A stretch of 43,374 nucleotides of DNA, taken from positions 1-43,374 of the forward strand of contig CAMXZF010000002.1 in NCBI GenBank assembly GCA_947253405.1. The letters are read 5' to 3'. Numbering within the stretch: the stretch's first letter is position 1; each line of letters starts with the position of its first letter. A program made the position numbers and the translations under genes. This DNA is from an uncultured Candidatus Saccharibacteria bacterium. Lineage in GTDB: Bacteria; Patescibacteriota; Saccharimonadia; Saccharimonadales; Saccharimonadaceae. Below the pieces are notes generated by a model. It had not been told where the DNA came from, did not search any database, and saw nothing but the letters and a program-made list of their open reading frames with translations. Below, piece by piece: positions 43,342 to 43,374 of this stretch.

Positions 43342-43350
43342 CCCCCCCCC
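43342..43350 (-). repeat. G9 homopolymer tract in the ribosome-binding region of the RCC1 gene
   Basis: Nine G on the minus strand, 5 bases before the ATG at 43336, preceded by CCACCACCT that could pair with the G run. Length change by slippage would alter Shine-Dalgarno strength or spacing. Confidence 0.7.
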
Positions 43351-43374
43351 AGGTGGTGGAAGGATAGTTAGTTT

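Overview
The window looks like part of the small chromosome of a Patescibacteria/CPR epibiont, most likely Candidatus Saccharibacteria (TM7). This is inferred from gene content and style: low GC, tightly packed genes, several large lineage-specific proteins of unknown role, a VirD4/HerA-like ATPase, DsbA-like proteins, secreted proteins with a shared N-terminal module, and compact housekeeping proteins. TGA is used as a stop codon (for example at 16903-16905 and 23710-23712), so the code is standard and not the UGA-glycine code of Gracilibacteria/Absconditabacteria. No gene-free stretch exceeds about 300 bases.

Layout. 1-4035 (minus): 5' end of tuf, then an operon of an uncharacterised protein, a DsbA-like protein, a SufS-like cysteine desulfurase and a membrane thioredoxin-like protein. 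4268-9453: two uncharacterised proteins, a 934-residue VirD4/HerA-type ATPase and a sigma-region-4/HARE-HTH regulator. 9668-20258: housekeeping block with M1 aminopeptidase, gpmA, obgE, rplY, uvrC, a holin-like membrane protein, secG, a family 5 solute-binding protein and eno. 20387-28254: a membrane protein, lepB, a divergent RelA/SpoT-like protein, a one-pass membrane protein and a UvrD-like helicase-nuclease. 28269-30788: secreted protein with an IPT/TIG-like domain and an FGE/C-type-lectin-like domain. 30917-36154: recR, ybaB, a GT39-like membrane glycosyltransferase, rpsP, rnc, a NUDIX hydrolase, nusB and rpmF. 36272-40434: LysM protein, two uncharacterised proteins and a small insertion carrying a toxin-tip-like fragment and an immunity-like gene between 123-bp direct repeats next to tRNA-Arg(GCG). 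41046-43336: a secreted RCC1-propeller protein split by a frameshift.

How the parts relate. The secG, signal peptidase and DsbA-like genes fit export and disulfide bonding of the two secreted modular proteins, whose RCC1 blades carry paired cysteines. The strongest candidates for new biology are: (i) the RCC1 gene, where exactly seven repeats form only if an A6 run before a stop codon is bypassed, with a perfect 8-bp stem-loop nine bases downstream and a G9 tract just before the start codon; (ii) the toxin/immunity-like cassette at tRNA-Arg; (iii) the divergent RelA/SpoT-like enzyme; (iv) loss of metal-binding cysteines in both UvrC and RecR; and (v) frequent extended -10 promoters placed so close to start codons that the mRNAs should be leaderless. 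All functional assignments come from motif reading without database searches.
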